A stretch of 64,000 bases of DNA from Aquirufa lenticrescens. GTDB lineage: Bacteria; Bacteroidota; Bacteroidia; Cytophagales; Spirosomataceae. Under the pieces are notes generated by a model that saw nothing but the letters and a program-made list of their open reading frames with translations, did no database searches and had not been told where the DNA came from. A program made the translations under genes and the position numbers. The DNA is taken from contig NZ_CP049834.1 of the NCBI RefSeq assembly GCF_019916085.1, forward strand, positions 1,874,501 to 1,938,500, written 5' to 3'. Of this stretch, positions 17,311-25,116 are shown piece after piece (within the stretch, counting starts at the first letter, position 1; every line of letters begins with the position of its first letter).

Positions 17311-17318
17311 CAAAATTA
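17311..17318 (-). promoter_or_regulatory. Possible -7 box for the nusB operon
   Basis: On the minus strand TAATTTTG matches TAnnTTTG and lies 31 bases before the nusB ATG. No good -33 TTG is found at standard spacing. Confidence 0.35.
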
Positions 17319-17341
17319 AGAATTTTAATTGATAAAGGTCC

Positions 17342-17349
17342 TATCTTTG
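17342..17349 (+). promoter_or_regulatory. Possible -7 box for the ABC exporter gene
   Basis: TATCTTTG matches TAnnTTTG and lies 30 bases before the GTG start at 17380. No matching -33 element is visible. Confidence 0.4.
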
Positions 17350-17379
17350 TAGTCAATTAATCTTTAGATTCTTCCTTAC

Positions 17380-19182
17380 GTGGGCGCATTAAGTCACATC
17401 AATCAGTATTTCTGGAAATATAAGTCGCTACTCATTTTGGGGATTATATTTACCTTATTTTCGAATTTTTTTGGTGTATTCCCCGCGCAATTAGTGCGTT
17501 ATGCACTCGATTTAGTGACGGAAACCATCAACATTTATTTCCTTTTCAAAGGATTTAGCCTCCAAAAAGCCTTCTACGAAATCTTCGGTTTTACCCTCTT
17601 TTTCTACGGAGGTTTAATCATTCTGATGGCTATTTTAAAAGGCGTTTTCCTCTTTTTAGTTCGTCAGACTCTCATTGTGATGTCCCGTCACATCGAATTT
17701 GAATTGAAAAATGAAATTTATACTCACTACCAAACCTTGCCTTTGTCCTTCTATCGCCAACAAAATACAGGCGATTTAATGGCCCGCATTTCGGAAGATG
17801 TGGGAAAAGTGCGGATGTATGTGGGACCTAGTATTATGTACGGATTGAATTTGATCACGGTGTTTATTTTGGTGATTTATTCGATGTGGCAGGTGAACCA
17901 AAAATTGATGTGGTATGTCTTAATGCCGCTGCCCATTTTGTCAATTAGTATCTATTATGTGAATTCGGTGATCATTCGTAAGTCAGAAGAGATTCAGGCA
18001 GCATTATCGCAAATTTCGACTTTTGCGCAGGAGGCGTTTTCGGGGATTCGGGTGTTGAAGTCCTTTGTCAGGGAGAAGAAATCGCTTGATGCTTTTACGG
18101 AGGCGTCCTCAGCCTACCGAACTAAATCGCTCGGTTTAGTCAAGGTGGATTCCCTTTTTACGCCTTTGATTGCCCTTTTAGTAGGCTTTTCCACCATTTT
18201 AGTGGTCTATATCGGTTCGCAGGAAGTGATTGCTGGTAGAATGACGGTGGGTAATATCACAGAATTCATCATGTATGTCTTTATGTTAACCTGGCCGGTG
18301 ACTGCTTTGGGTTGGACCAGTTCGCAGATTCAACGGGCGGCTGCTTCGCAGAAGCGGATTAATGAGTTTTTAGAGGCCAAATCCGAATTGACCACTGGCA
18401 AGCAAATTCGCCAAGAGATCATTGGTAACTGGGAATTCAAAGGCGTAAGTTTTGCCTATCCAGGTTCTGATCGCTTGGTATTAAACAACGTGAATTTGAC
18501 GATCGGGGCAGGGGAGTCGGTGGCACTTTTAGGCCAAACGGGTTCCGGTAAATCGACCGTCGCCTTGTTGATGGCGCGCTTTTATGATCCAAGTGCTGGA
18601 GAAATTTTATTGGATGGAATCTCCTTGAAGGATTGGGATATGGCTTGGGTGCGTTCTTTTGTGGGATTTGTGCCACAGGATGTGTTCTTGTTCTCGACGA
18701 GTATCTCTGAAAATATTCGCTTTGGTAACGATGCCTTAACGCAAGAGTCGATCGAAGTCGCGGCTAAGCAAGCGGATGTGTATGACAATATAATGGAGTT
18801 CCCTGATCAATTCGAAACGATTTTGGGTGAGAGAGGGATCACGCTTTCAGGTGGTCAAAAACAGCGGGTGTCGATTGCCAGAGCTTTGGCTAAAAACCCC
18901 AAGATGCTCATTCTAGATGACTGTTTATCTGCGGTAGATACGCATACGGAACATACGATTTTGGAAAATTTAAAGCAGGTGACGGTAGGAAAGTCGTCAC
19001 TGATTATTTCTCACCGCGTTTCTTCTGCACGATTAGCGAATCGCATCTTTGTCTTGTCAGACGGGTCGATTGTGGAAAGTGGATCTCACGATCAATTGAT
19101 GGCGGATAAATCGCTTTACTTCGAACTGTACCAGCAGCAACTCAACGAAGAATTACAACAGGTTTCCGCTCAATCGAATTAA
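17380..19182 (+). CDS. ABC exporter half-transporter (membrane plus ATPase)
   Basis: The 600-residue protein has an N-terminal type I exporter membrane domain with about six helices (residues 15-320) and a C-terminal nucleotide-binding domain: Walker A GQTGSGKST, signature LSGGQKQR, Walker B LILDD and H-loop SHR. The residue after the Walker B Asp is Asp, not the usual catalytic Glu, as in the degenerate half of some heterodimeric exporters; no partner gene is adjacent. The start is GTG. The 3' end overlaps the convergent TolC-family gene by 30 bases. The substrate is unknown. Confidence 0.9.
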   Translation: MGALSHINQYFWKYKSLLILGIIFTLFSNFFGVFPAQLVRYALDLVTETINIYFLFKGFSLQKAFYEIFGFTLFFYGGLIILMAILKGVFLFLVRQTLIVMSRHIEFELKNEIYTHYQTLPLSFYRQQNTGDLMARISEDVGKVRMYVGPSIMYGLNLITVFILVIYSMWQVNQKLMWYVLMPLPILSISIYYVNSVIIRKSEEIQAALSQISTFAQEAFSGIRVLKSFVREKKSLDAFTEASSAYRTKSLGLVKVDSLFTPLIALLVGFSTILVVYIGSQEVIAGRMTVGNITEFIMYVFMLTWPVTALGWTSSQIQRAAASQKRINEFLEAKSELTTGKQIRQEIIGNWEFKGVSFAYPGSDRLVLNNVNLTIGAGESVALLGQTGSGKSTVALLMARFYDPSAGEILLDGISLKDWDMAWVRSFVGFVPQDVFLFSTSISENIRFGNDALTQESIEVAAKQADVYDNIMEFPDQFETILGERGITLSGGQKQRVSIARALAKNPKMLILDDCLSAVDTHTEHTILENLKQVTVGKSSLIISHRVSSARLANRIFVLSDGSIVESGSHDQLMADKSLYFELYQQQLNEELQQVSAQSN

Positions 19183-20460
19183 TTCAATTTCGGCTGCTTT
19201 CGCTGCGTATTTTGCCTCAATTAAACGCGTCTCCGCTGCTACCGCATTTCGTTGCACCTCACGTAATTCATAGGACGTAGCGATACCTACTTTGAAACGA
19301 TCAAAAGCAATGTCGATGTTTTGCTTCGCAATCGTATAATTCTCCGTCTCTAATTGAATCAGATTCATTGAATTCTCGTAGGTCACGTAGGTCTTTTCTA
19401 AAGCTGATAACAAGGCATTCTTCAAATCCTCAATTTGCAACGCAGCAATCTCTGCGTTGATTTTCGCATTCTGAATTCTACGCTTTTGGTTGTAGCCATC
19501 AAAGATGTTGATGGTTGCTCTTAAACCGTAATTGAACACATCACTACTTCCTTTCTCCACCCCAAAACCCGCGCCATTCGCTACACTATTCAAGTTATAG
19601 CCGGCTAATAAATCGATTTGAGGCTTTTGTTGACTCTGTAAATTCTTGGTGTCTAAATCGCTAATCTTCTTACTTAAGATTGCCCCGATTAAGGTAGGGT
19701 TCTGTGATAAAGCGCTCATTTTCAATTCGCTCAATTTTAATTTAGGGAGTAAATCGATGGTGTTCACGATTTGGAAATCGGCTTTGTAGTCTTTCACTAA
19801 AAGCGTGTTAAATCCGATTTTTGTGTTCGTAAAAGATTGCTCTTGTGCGATTAAAAGTGCTTTGTCTTCATTGTAATCCACCTGTGCAGAATAGTAATCT
19901 ACTTTAGATCCTTGACCTACTTCGTAACGGTCCTTTGCTAATTTGAGTCGGTCGTTGGAGATTTCTAGCCCTTTTTTGAAGTTATTTACGCGTAAGTTTT
20001 GGCGAATAATATCATAATAAGTAGAAGAGATCAAGGCGATCAAGTTCTCAATCGATGACTCCGTTTGTTTTGCCCCTAAGTTTTGTAATTCTTTATAGCG
20101 GTCACGTAAGACGAACATCCCTTTTCCATCATATAATGTCCAGGCCATCGCCATACCTACATTTCCTGAATTAGAGTTGACTCCAGATTGAACTAATGGA
20201 GGGCGCAAACCGCCAAAAAACGATTGGTCAATTCCGGAAATCGTATAGTTTTTATTCGCTGATCCCGTAATAGTCGGTAGAAAACCTGCATTTCCTAAGC
20301 TATTTTCATTCGCTGCAATACGCTCCCTTTGTCTTGAAATTTGGATGGAATATTGCTTTGTGATGCCCTGTTGAATCGCGTCTTCCAACGTCAACATTTG
20401 TTGAGCTTGTGCCGCAATAGGGGACAAAAGAGCGAATAAGGCTAGGCGAAATAGTTTCAT
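19153..20460 (-). CDS. TolC-family outer membrane efflux protein
   Basis: A Sec signal peptide (MKLFRLALFALLSPIAAQAQ) precedes a long alpha-helical repeat architecture typical of OEP/TolC proteins, including the LEDAIQQGI start motif, DRYEVGQGSKVDYYSAQVD near residue 180 and a matching DRFKVGIATSYELREVQ in the second half. It should form a trimeric outer-membrane and periplasmic channel for efflux or type I secretion. It is transcribed towards the ABC exporter, with which it overlaps by 30 bases. No periplasmic adaptor gene is next to it. Confidence 0.9.
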   Translation of the reverse strand: MKLFRLALFALLSPIAAQAQQMLTLEDAIQQGITKQYSIQISRQRERIAANENSLGNAGFLPTITGSANKNYTISGIDQSFFGGLRPPLVQSGVNSNSGNVGMAMAWTLYDGKGMFVLRDRYKELQNLGAKQTESSIENLIALISSTYYDIIRQNLRVNNFKKGLEISNDRLKLAKDRYEVGQGSKVDYYSAQVDYNEDKALLIAQEQSFTNTKIGFNTLLVKDYKADFQIVNTIDLLPKLKLSELKMSALSQNPTLIGAILSKKISDLDTKNLQSQQKPQIDLLAGYNLNSVANGAGFGVEKGSSDVFNYGLRATINIFDGYNQKRRIQNAKINAEIAALQIEDLKNALLSALEKTYVTYENSMNLIQLETENYTIAKQNIDIAFDRFKVGIATSYELREVQRNAVAAETRLIEAKYAAKAAEIELIRLSGNLL

Positions 20461-20488
20461 AGGTATAGGTTACAGACAATCAATATAA

Positions 20489-20496
20489 CAAACTTA
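20489..20496 (-). promoter_or_regulatory. Possible -7 box for the TolC-family gene
   Basis: TAAGTTTG on the minus strand matches TAnnTTTG, 28 bases before the ATG at 20460. The -33 element is not evident. Confidence 0.35.
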
Positions 20497-20523
20497 AGAA
20501 AATCAAGTCACAATAGGAAGCCC

Positions 20524-20552
20524 AAAGCCTATAAGCACCCATAAGGCTTTTT
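20524..20552 (+). terminator. Possible hairpin terminator upstream of the MOSC operon
   Basis: AAAGCCT and AGGCTTT form a 7-bp stem around a 13-base loop, followed by two more T. It would end rightward transcripts (for instance antisense read-through from the ABC exporter) just before the MOSC promoter. The large loop and short T tract make this tentative. Confidence 0.3.
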
Positions 20553-20565
20553 GAACAGAAAAGTT

Positions 20566-20573
20566 TACATTTG
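20566..20573 (+). promoter_or_regulatory. -7 box abutting the MOSC gene start
   Basis: TACATTTG matches TAnnTTTG and ends 4 bases before the ATG at 20578. This argues against the upstream in-frame TTG start at 20551 and suggests a leaderless transcript. No -33 element is seen at normal spacing. Confidence 0.4.
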
Positions 20574-20577
20574 TTTT

Positions 20578-21390
20578 ATGGTCACGCATCTCTATATCTA
20601 CCCTATTAAGTCCTTAGGCGCTGTTTCACTAAGCGAAACAGTGATGGAGAAGGAAGGATTGCGTGGCGATCGTCGTTTTATGTTAGTGGATGCAACCGGT
20701 AAATTCATTACCCAGCGTACTCGACCAGAATTGACACGTTTTGTTTTATGCGAGTCCGCTCAGGGCTTTATCGTCAAAGACACAGCCTCTGGTTTAGAGA
20801 AGGAATTGACCTGGGAACCTACATTGGGAGAATGGATTCCAGTTGAAATTTGGGAGGATCAATTGCCAGCTCAAGAGGTATTGGAAGGTTGGTCTGAGTG
20901 GTTTTCAACTGCTTTATCTGAAGAGGTAAGGCTCGTACGGATTTCGTCAGAAAAACCGCGGGTAATGAAGGCGAAATACCAAACCGAAATTGCAAAAAAC
21001 ACCTCTTTTGCGGATTCATTGCCATTGCTTTTAGTCAGTGCGGGTTCTTATGCTGCTTTGCAAGCGCATGTAGAAGAACCCATAAATCAGCTACGTTTTA
21101 GGCCGAATATCATTGTATCATCTCCAGAGCCCTTTGTGGAAGATACCTGGGTTGAATTAAATATTGGAGAGGTTTCTCTTTCAGGTGCCAAACCCTGTGC
21201 CCGTTGTTCCCTGGTAAATGTGGATCCATTGACTGGAGAATCCGATAAAGTAACCTTGAAAGCCCTGGCTTCGTTCCGGACGCTAAATCACAAAGTTTAT
21301 TTTGGTCAGCAATTTGTTCCCATGTCTGTAGGGAAAATTCAGGTGGGGATGGAAGTCCAAGTTATTCAATCGAAAGATGCGTTTTATTAG
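20578..21390 (+). CDS. MOSC domain protein (YcbX/YiiM-like)
   Basis: The 270-residue product has an N-terminal MOSC_N beta-barrel (LYIYPIKSLGAVSLSE...GLRGDRRFMLVD) and a C-terminal MOSC core with the conserved Cys in GAKPCARCSLVNVDPLTGE. MOSC proteins handle sulfur or molybdenum-cofactor chemistry, such as reduction of N-hydroxylated compounds in YcbX. The C-terminal 2Fe-2S domain of full-length YcbX is absent. ATG 20578 is preferred to TTG 20551 because the promoter box lies between them. It overlaps the next gene by 14 bases. Confidence 0.85.
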   Translation: MVTHLYIYPIKSLGAVSLSETVMEKEGLRGDRRFMLVDATGKFITQRTRPELTRFVLCESAQGFIVKDTASGLEKELTWEPTLGEWIPVEIWEDQLPAQEVLEGWSEWFSTALSEEVRLVRISSEKPRVMKAKYQTEIAKNTSFADSLPLLLVSAGSYAALQAHVEEPINQLRFRPNIIVSSPEPFVEDTWVELNIGEVSLSGAKPCARCSLVNVDPLTGESDKVTLKALASFRTLNHKVYFGQQFVPMSVGKIQVGMEVQVIQSKDAFY

Positions 21391-22120
21391 GAATCTATCT
21401 TTAGAAGTGGTGATTGGTGCGATTTTATACCAATGCTTCCTGTATCAAGTATATTTTCACACTTTTCCGCTAGTTCAAGAAGGTGTTATTTTAGCCTTGG
21501 TCGTTTGGTTCTTGTATTTGCTAGATAGGCAAATTGATAATCTTTTTCAGCCCGTTCAAGATGAACGTCATCGAATCCATCTAGATAAAAGTCCTCAGAT
21601 ACGCATCCTATTGGTAATCTTAGGAGTGTCCATTCTTTGTCTGCTGCCTTTTCTTCGTTTAGAAGTGTTATTCGCAGGATTTTCGCTACTTCTTCTCGTT
21701 ATTCTGTACGGATATGCTTGGCATAAAGGCTGGTTGCGGCTTGAAAAGGAGTTGTTTACAGCTCTTCTATATGCTTTAGGTGTAGGATTAGTGGTGTGGG
21801 TACGCGAACCTAGAGCTGTTCTTCTCGTTTTACCACTTGTCGCCTTAGCCTATCATAACCTGTGTTTTTTTAACTTAATCGACTCATCGAGTGTTTTCTA
21901 TGCGCAAAGATTACGGAAAACGGAATGGATTCTCGTGGGTCTCTTGAGCGGTATTTATGCTGCGACCCAGGAAATCTTCCTCGTCTTGCCTTTTTTGGTT
22001 ACATTTGGGATAACGTTTGTATTATCCCGCTTGCCTTTTTCAGAAGAGAAGCGTTTGCTGGGTGATATAGCGTTTTGGAGTCCTCTTATCTACTTATTCT
22101 ATGGGATTTTTTCAGCATAA
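21377..22120 (+). CDS. Multi-pass membrane protein, UbiA-like
   Basis: The 247-residue protein has about seven to eight hydrophobic helices. LYLLDRQIDNLFQ followed by ERHRIH resembles the first Asp-rich motif of UbiA-family prenyltransferases, and LEKELFTALLYALGV resembles a later UbiA-like helix, but the second Asp motif is not evident. Family membership is therefore tentative and the substrate is unknown. It overlaps the MOSC gene by 14 bases and the MFS gene by 20, so the three form one operon. Confidence 0.6.
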   Translation: MRFIRNLSLEVVIGAILYQCFLYQVYFHTFPLVQEGVILALVVWFLYLLDRQIDNLFQPVQDERHRIHLDKSPQIRILLVILGVSILCLLPFLRLEVLFAGFSLLLLVILYGYAWHKGWLRLEKELFTALLYALGVGLVVWVREPRAVLLVLPLVALAYHNLCFFNLIDSSSVFYAQRLRKTEWILVGLLSGIYAATQEIFLVLPFLVTFGITFVLSRLPFSEEKRLLGDIAFWSPLIYLFYGIFSA

Positions 22121-23360
22121 AGACGCGTACAAAGCCTTAGCTTTTCCGGAATTTAGGGCTTATGTAACCGGGAATACGCTTTTTACGATTGCCTTGTTGA
22201 TTCAGGAAGTAGTTTTAGCTTATGAAATTTATAAGATAACGCATAATCCGCTGGCCTTGGGTTTGATTGGCTTGGCAGAAGCGGTGCCATTTATTTCGTT
22301 GGTGCTTTTTGGGGGTCATTTTGCGGACAATCGGGATAAGAAAACGATTATGCAGGTGACGCTATCCTTGATTATTGCCTCTTCGATCTTCCTTTTGTAT
22401 TCGAGTACGCAATTGCAATCTGCTGATCAAGATTTCCATATCTATTCGATCTATGCGGTTATTTTCATTATAGGTCTTTCCAAAGGCTTTTTCAGCCCCG
22501 CCGCCTCTTCCTTAAACCCTTTCTTGGTACCGAAAGAAGTTTTTGCCAATGCTGCCACTTGGAATAGTTCTTTCTGGCAATTGGGCTCCATTTTAGGGCC
22601 AGGTGTGGCAGGTTTTTTATATGCTTACGCCGGATTATCAGGATCCTTAATCACGGTGATCGCGCTATTACTAGGTGTGATGTTTTGTATTTTTCAAATT
22701 GAAAATCGCCCTGTTCCTGTCAAAACCGTGCAGCACGAATCCATTTGGCACAGTTTGCGAGAGGGAATTGCGTATGTATTCAAGACGAAAATTATTCTTT
22801 ATTCCATTTCATTGGATTTGTTTTCGGTTCTTTTCGGTGGCGTAATCGCCATTTTGCCCATCTTCGCTGAAGATATTTTGAAAGTAGGAGCGGAGGGTTT
22901 AGGGATTTTGCGTGCCGCACCTTCGGTAGGAGCTGTGGTGACGATGGTTACGTTAGTCTATTTTCCTCCACTAAAACACGCTTGGAGGAATCTGATTTTA
23001 GCGATTGCTGGTTTTGGATTAGCCACTTTTGTTTTTGGCTTATCCACGAATTTTTGGCTTTCCGTAACGGCGCTTTTCTTTACGGGCGCTTTCGATTCGA
23101 TCTCAGTAGTGATTCGACAAACGGTTCTACGTTTCTATACTCCTGATGAAATGAGAGGCCGAGTTTCGTCTGTTAACGGCGTTTTTGTGAGTACCTCGAA
23201 CGAAATGGGAGCCTTTGAATCAGGCGTGGCCGCCAAGGTTTTTGGGACCGTTCCTTCCGTTTTGATAGGAGCGGGCGTGACGATGGTTTTGGTTAGCCTA
23301 GTCGCCATAACCTCGAAAGAGCTGTTTGACTTAAAAGTGGATGAAAAAGTCTCTGAATAA
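22101..23360 (+). CDS. Major facilitator superfamily transporter
   Basis: The 419-residue protein has about 12 transmembrane helices and an MFS motif A (GGHFADNRDKKTI) in the loop after helix 2. The sequence around GFFSPAASSLNPFLVP and FYTPDEMRGRVSSVNG is typical of the EntS/MFS_3-type export subfamily. It probably exports a small molecule, which is not identifiable here. It is the last gene of the MOSC/UbiA-like/MFS operon, and its stop directly abuts the convergent gene's stop. Confidence 0.88.
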   Translation: MGFFQHKDAYKALAFPEFRAYVTGNTLFTIALLIQEVVLAYEIYKITHNPLALGLIGLAEAVPFISLVLFGGHFADNRDKKTIMQVTLSLIIASSIFLLYSSTQLQSADQDFHIYSIYAVIFIIGLSKGFFSPAASSLNPFLVPKEVFANAATWNSSFWQLGSILGPGVAGFLYAYAGLSGSLITVIALLLGVMFCIFQIENRPVPVKTVQHESIWHSLREGIAYVFKTKIILYSISLDLFSVLFGGVIAILPIFAEDILKVGAEGLGILRAAPSVGAVVTMVTLVYFPPLKHAWRNLILAIAGFGLATFVFGLSTNFWLSVTALFFTGAFDSISVVIRQTVLRFYTPDEMRGRVSSVNGVFVSTSNEMGAFESGVAAKVFGTVPSVLIGAGVTMVLVSLVAITSKELFDLKVDEKVSE

Positions 23361-23864
23361 CTAAGCTTTCGCTTCCTCTTTTTGTTTCGCAATTTGTGCT
23401 GGCCAGCCTTTCAAGATTTCTGTCAACACCTTCTTAGATTCTTGCGCCCACTGAATGCTTTGAATCGCTTGAACGTTGCTTGCGTTTTCACCTAATAAGC
23501 AAGGGAGAATTTTGATGTGGTGGTCTTCCATTTTTTTGGCAGAAACAATCACCGTTGCATCGCAAGACAAGTGGTGGATGATTCCATCCTGTGTTTGGCC
23601 TTCTGATACATAAAAATGATCTAATTGGGCTAATTGGATTGTTTTCTCAGCGATTAAACTCTCCCCTTGAAAATGCAATTGTGTGATAAAGTCATCCCCC
23701 ACAGCTACATAGGAAACACGTTGTTTGCCTGATTTCTCTGCAAAAAAATCACCGATGGATTGGAAGAAATTACGCTTCGAAAGCGTAGTAATTCCGAGGC
23801 CTTTCGTGTTAGCAGGTAGATGTGACTGTATAAATTGGAATGTGCTGGGCAGGTGAAGAGGCAT
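23361..23864 (-). CDS. Hypothetical protein downstream of an ArsR repressor
   Basis: I do not recognise a family for this 167-residue soluble protein. It has no signal peptide or membrane segment. The C-terminal half contains CDATVIVSAKKMEDHHIKILPCLLGE and ends in a Lys/Glu-rich tail. It starts 11 bases after the ArsR-type gene on the same strand, so it is probably co-transcribed and a target of that repressor. Its stop abuts the MFS gene's stop in convergent orientation. Confidence 0.7.
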   Translation of the reverse strand: MPLHLPSTFQFIQSHLPANTKGLGITTLSKRNFFQSIGDFFAEKSGKQRVSYVAVGDDFITQLHFQGESLIAEKTIQLAQLDHFYVSEGQTQDGIIHHLSCDATVIVSAKKMEDHHIKILPCLLGENASNVQAIQSIQWAQESKKVLTEILKGWPAQIAKQKEEAKA

Positions 23865-23875
23865 AGTAAAACAGA

Positions 23876-24169
23876 TTATATTTCGATTCTAATTTTAGGC
23901 TTAGGGAATTCAAAGTAAGAAGAGAACGTTTTAAACCAGGCGTGAATGACTTCAAATCCAGTTTTGTCTAGCTTGTATTCGATGAATTGCCCCTTTTTAT
24001 CCGCTTGAATCAGTTTGGCCTGCTTTAATAGATCCAAATGATGCGAAATACTCGGTTTACTCATATCAAACTGACTGGCAATTTGTCCGGCGTTCTGAGG
24101 GCCATTGACTAAGAATTGCAAGATCTCTCTCCGGGTCGGATCGTTGATTGCTTTGAATTTTGCGTCCAT
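23876..24169 (-). CDS. ArsR/SmtB-type winged-helix repressor (SdpR-like)
   Basis: The 97-residue protein is almost entirely one winged-helix DNA-binding domain: INDPTRREILQFL, then AGQIASQFDMSKPSISHHLDLLKQAKLI and the wing DKKGQFIEYKLD. The PTRREIL start and lack of metal-binding Cys motifs are like the autorepressor SdpR group. An 18-bp perfect inverted repeat directly before its start codon is a candidate operator. The downstream 167-residue gene is probably in the same transcript; it is not an SdpI-like membrane protein. Confidence 0.88.
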   Translation of the reverse strand: MDAKFKAINDPTRREILQFLVNGPQNAGQIASQFDMSKPSISHHLDLLKQAKLIQADKKGQFIEYKLDKTGFEVIHAWFKTFSSYFEFPKPKIRIEI

Positions 24170-24187
24170 CTTAATTAGATAATTAAG
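24170..24187. promoter_or_regulatory. Inverted repeat at the ArsR-type gene start, candidate operator
   Basis: CTTAATTA-GA-TAATTAAG is a perfect palindrome with 8-bp arms that ends one base before the ArsR gene's start codon. Repressor binding here would block transcription or translation start, fitting autoregulation. Confidence 0.5.
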
Positions 24188-24221
24188 CGAATGTCTAAAT
24201 TAATATTCAGAAATGCAAATT

Positions 24222-25115
24222 TTAGACGTCGGATTTGCGATATGCATCGATTAAAGCGAGTTCTCCTTCCTTTCCCGGCTTAGAATTTCCGTGTTCCATC
24301 CCCAAAACGCCCGAATATCCTTTTTGTTTTAAGTGTCTGAAAATAGTTTGGTAATTCACCTCTCCCGTAGTAGGTTCTTTTCGACCTGGATTATCGCCTA
24401 TTTGTAAATAGGCAATTTCATCCCAGCATTTGTCCATATTGGCGATCAGATTACCCTCATTTCGCTGCATATGGTACATATCGAACAGGATCTTGCAGGA
24501 AGGGGAGCTCACCGCACGGCAAATGCTGTAAGTTTGATCTGAATAGCGCAAAAATAAGTCTGAATTGTCGCTCAATGGTTCTAAAACCATGGTTAAGCCA
24601 GCAGGTTCTAGGATTTCAACCGCGCGTTTCAGGTTGTCGATCACATTGCCCGTTTGAATTCCCATCGGAAGATCACGAGTGAAATTACCAGGAACCACCG
24701 TCGCCCATTTTGCATTCACTCGCTTCGAAGTTTCTACCGCTTTTCTGCAAGAAGCCAGGAATAAATCGGTCCATTCCTTTTTGCCTGTTGTCATGGTCTG
24801 CTTATCAAAGAAGCCATCGAATTTGATGACGAAAACGCCCATTTTCATGTTGAGCTTGGCTAATTTTTCCCCGATTTTCTCTTGTAAAGCCACCGGTCTC
24901 TCCATTAGTTCGTTATCCTCTAAAGCTGTGAACCCTTGGTCATACATAAACTGCAGTTGATCCAGTTCATTAGGTCCAGCGTGGTTTTTGAACATCCCAA
25001 AATGGGGGGCATAGTTCAGTTCAAATGGCTTTTCGAGAGCCAATGTAGATCCTTTTGAAAAGGAGGGAATCATTAAACTAGCTCCCAAGATGGAGGCAAA
25101 ATCACGGCGATTCAT
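24222..25115 (-). CDS. Tat-exported sugar-isomerase-like TIM barrel protein
   Basis: The N terminus MNRRDFASILGASLMIPSFSKG is a twin-arginine signal. The remaining part is an AP-endonuclease-2/hydroxypyruvate-isomerase-like TIM barrel, with metal-ligand candidates in VLEPLSDNSDLF (Glu), CKILFDMYHMQRNEG (Asp/His) and GVLGMEHGNS (Glu). Members act as sugar isomerases or epimerases; the substrate here is not known. It starts 1 base after the cytochrome gene and ends the NIPSNAP-cytochrome-TIM barrel operon. Confidence 0.85.
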   Translation of the reverse strand: MNRRDFASILGASLMIPSFSKGSTLALEKPFELNYAPHFGMFKNHAGPNELDQLQFMYDQGFTALEDNELMERPVALQEKIGEKLAKLNMKMGVFVIKFDGFFDKQTMTTGKKEWTDLFLASCRKAVETSKRVNAKWATVVPGNFTRDLPMGIQTGNVIDNLKRAVEILEPAGLTMVLEPLSDNSDLFLRYSDQTYSICRAVSSPSCKILFDMYHMQRNEGNLIANMDKCWDEIAYLQIGDNPGRKEPTTGEVNYQTIFRHLKQKGYSGVLGMEHGNSKPGKEGELALIDAYRKSDV

Positions 25116-25116
25116 C

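Noticed and set aside
17380-20460. ABC exporter plus TolC-family protein as a tripartite efflux operon
   Set aside because: The two genes face each other, have no adaptor (HlyD-like) gene between them, and cannot share a transcript, so a joint pump is not supported.
23361-24169. SdpR/SdpI immunity pair
   Set aside because: The repressor is SdpR-like, but the partner is a soluble 167-residue protein without the membrane helices of SdpI.
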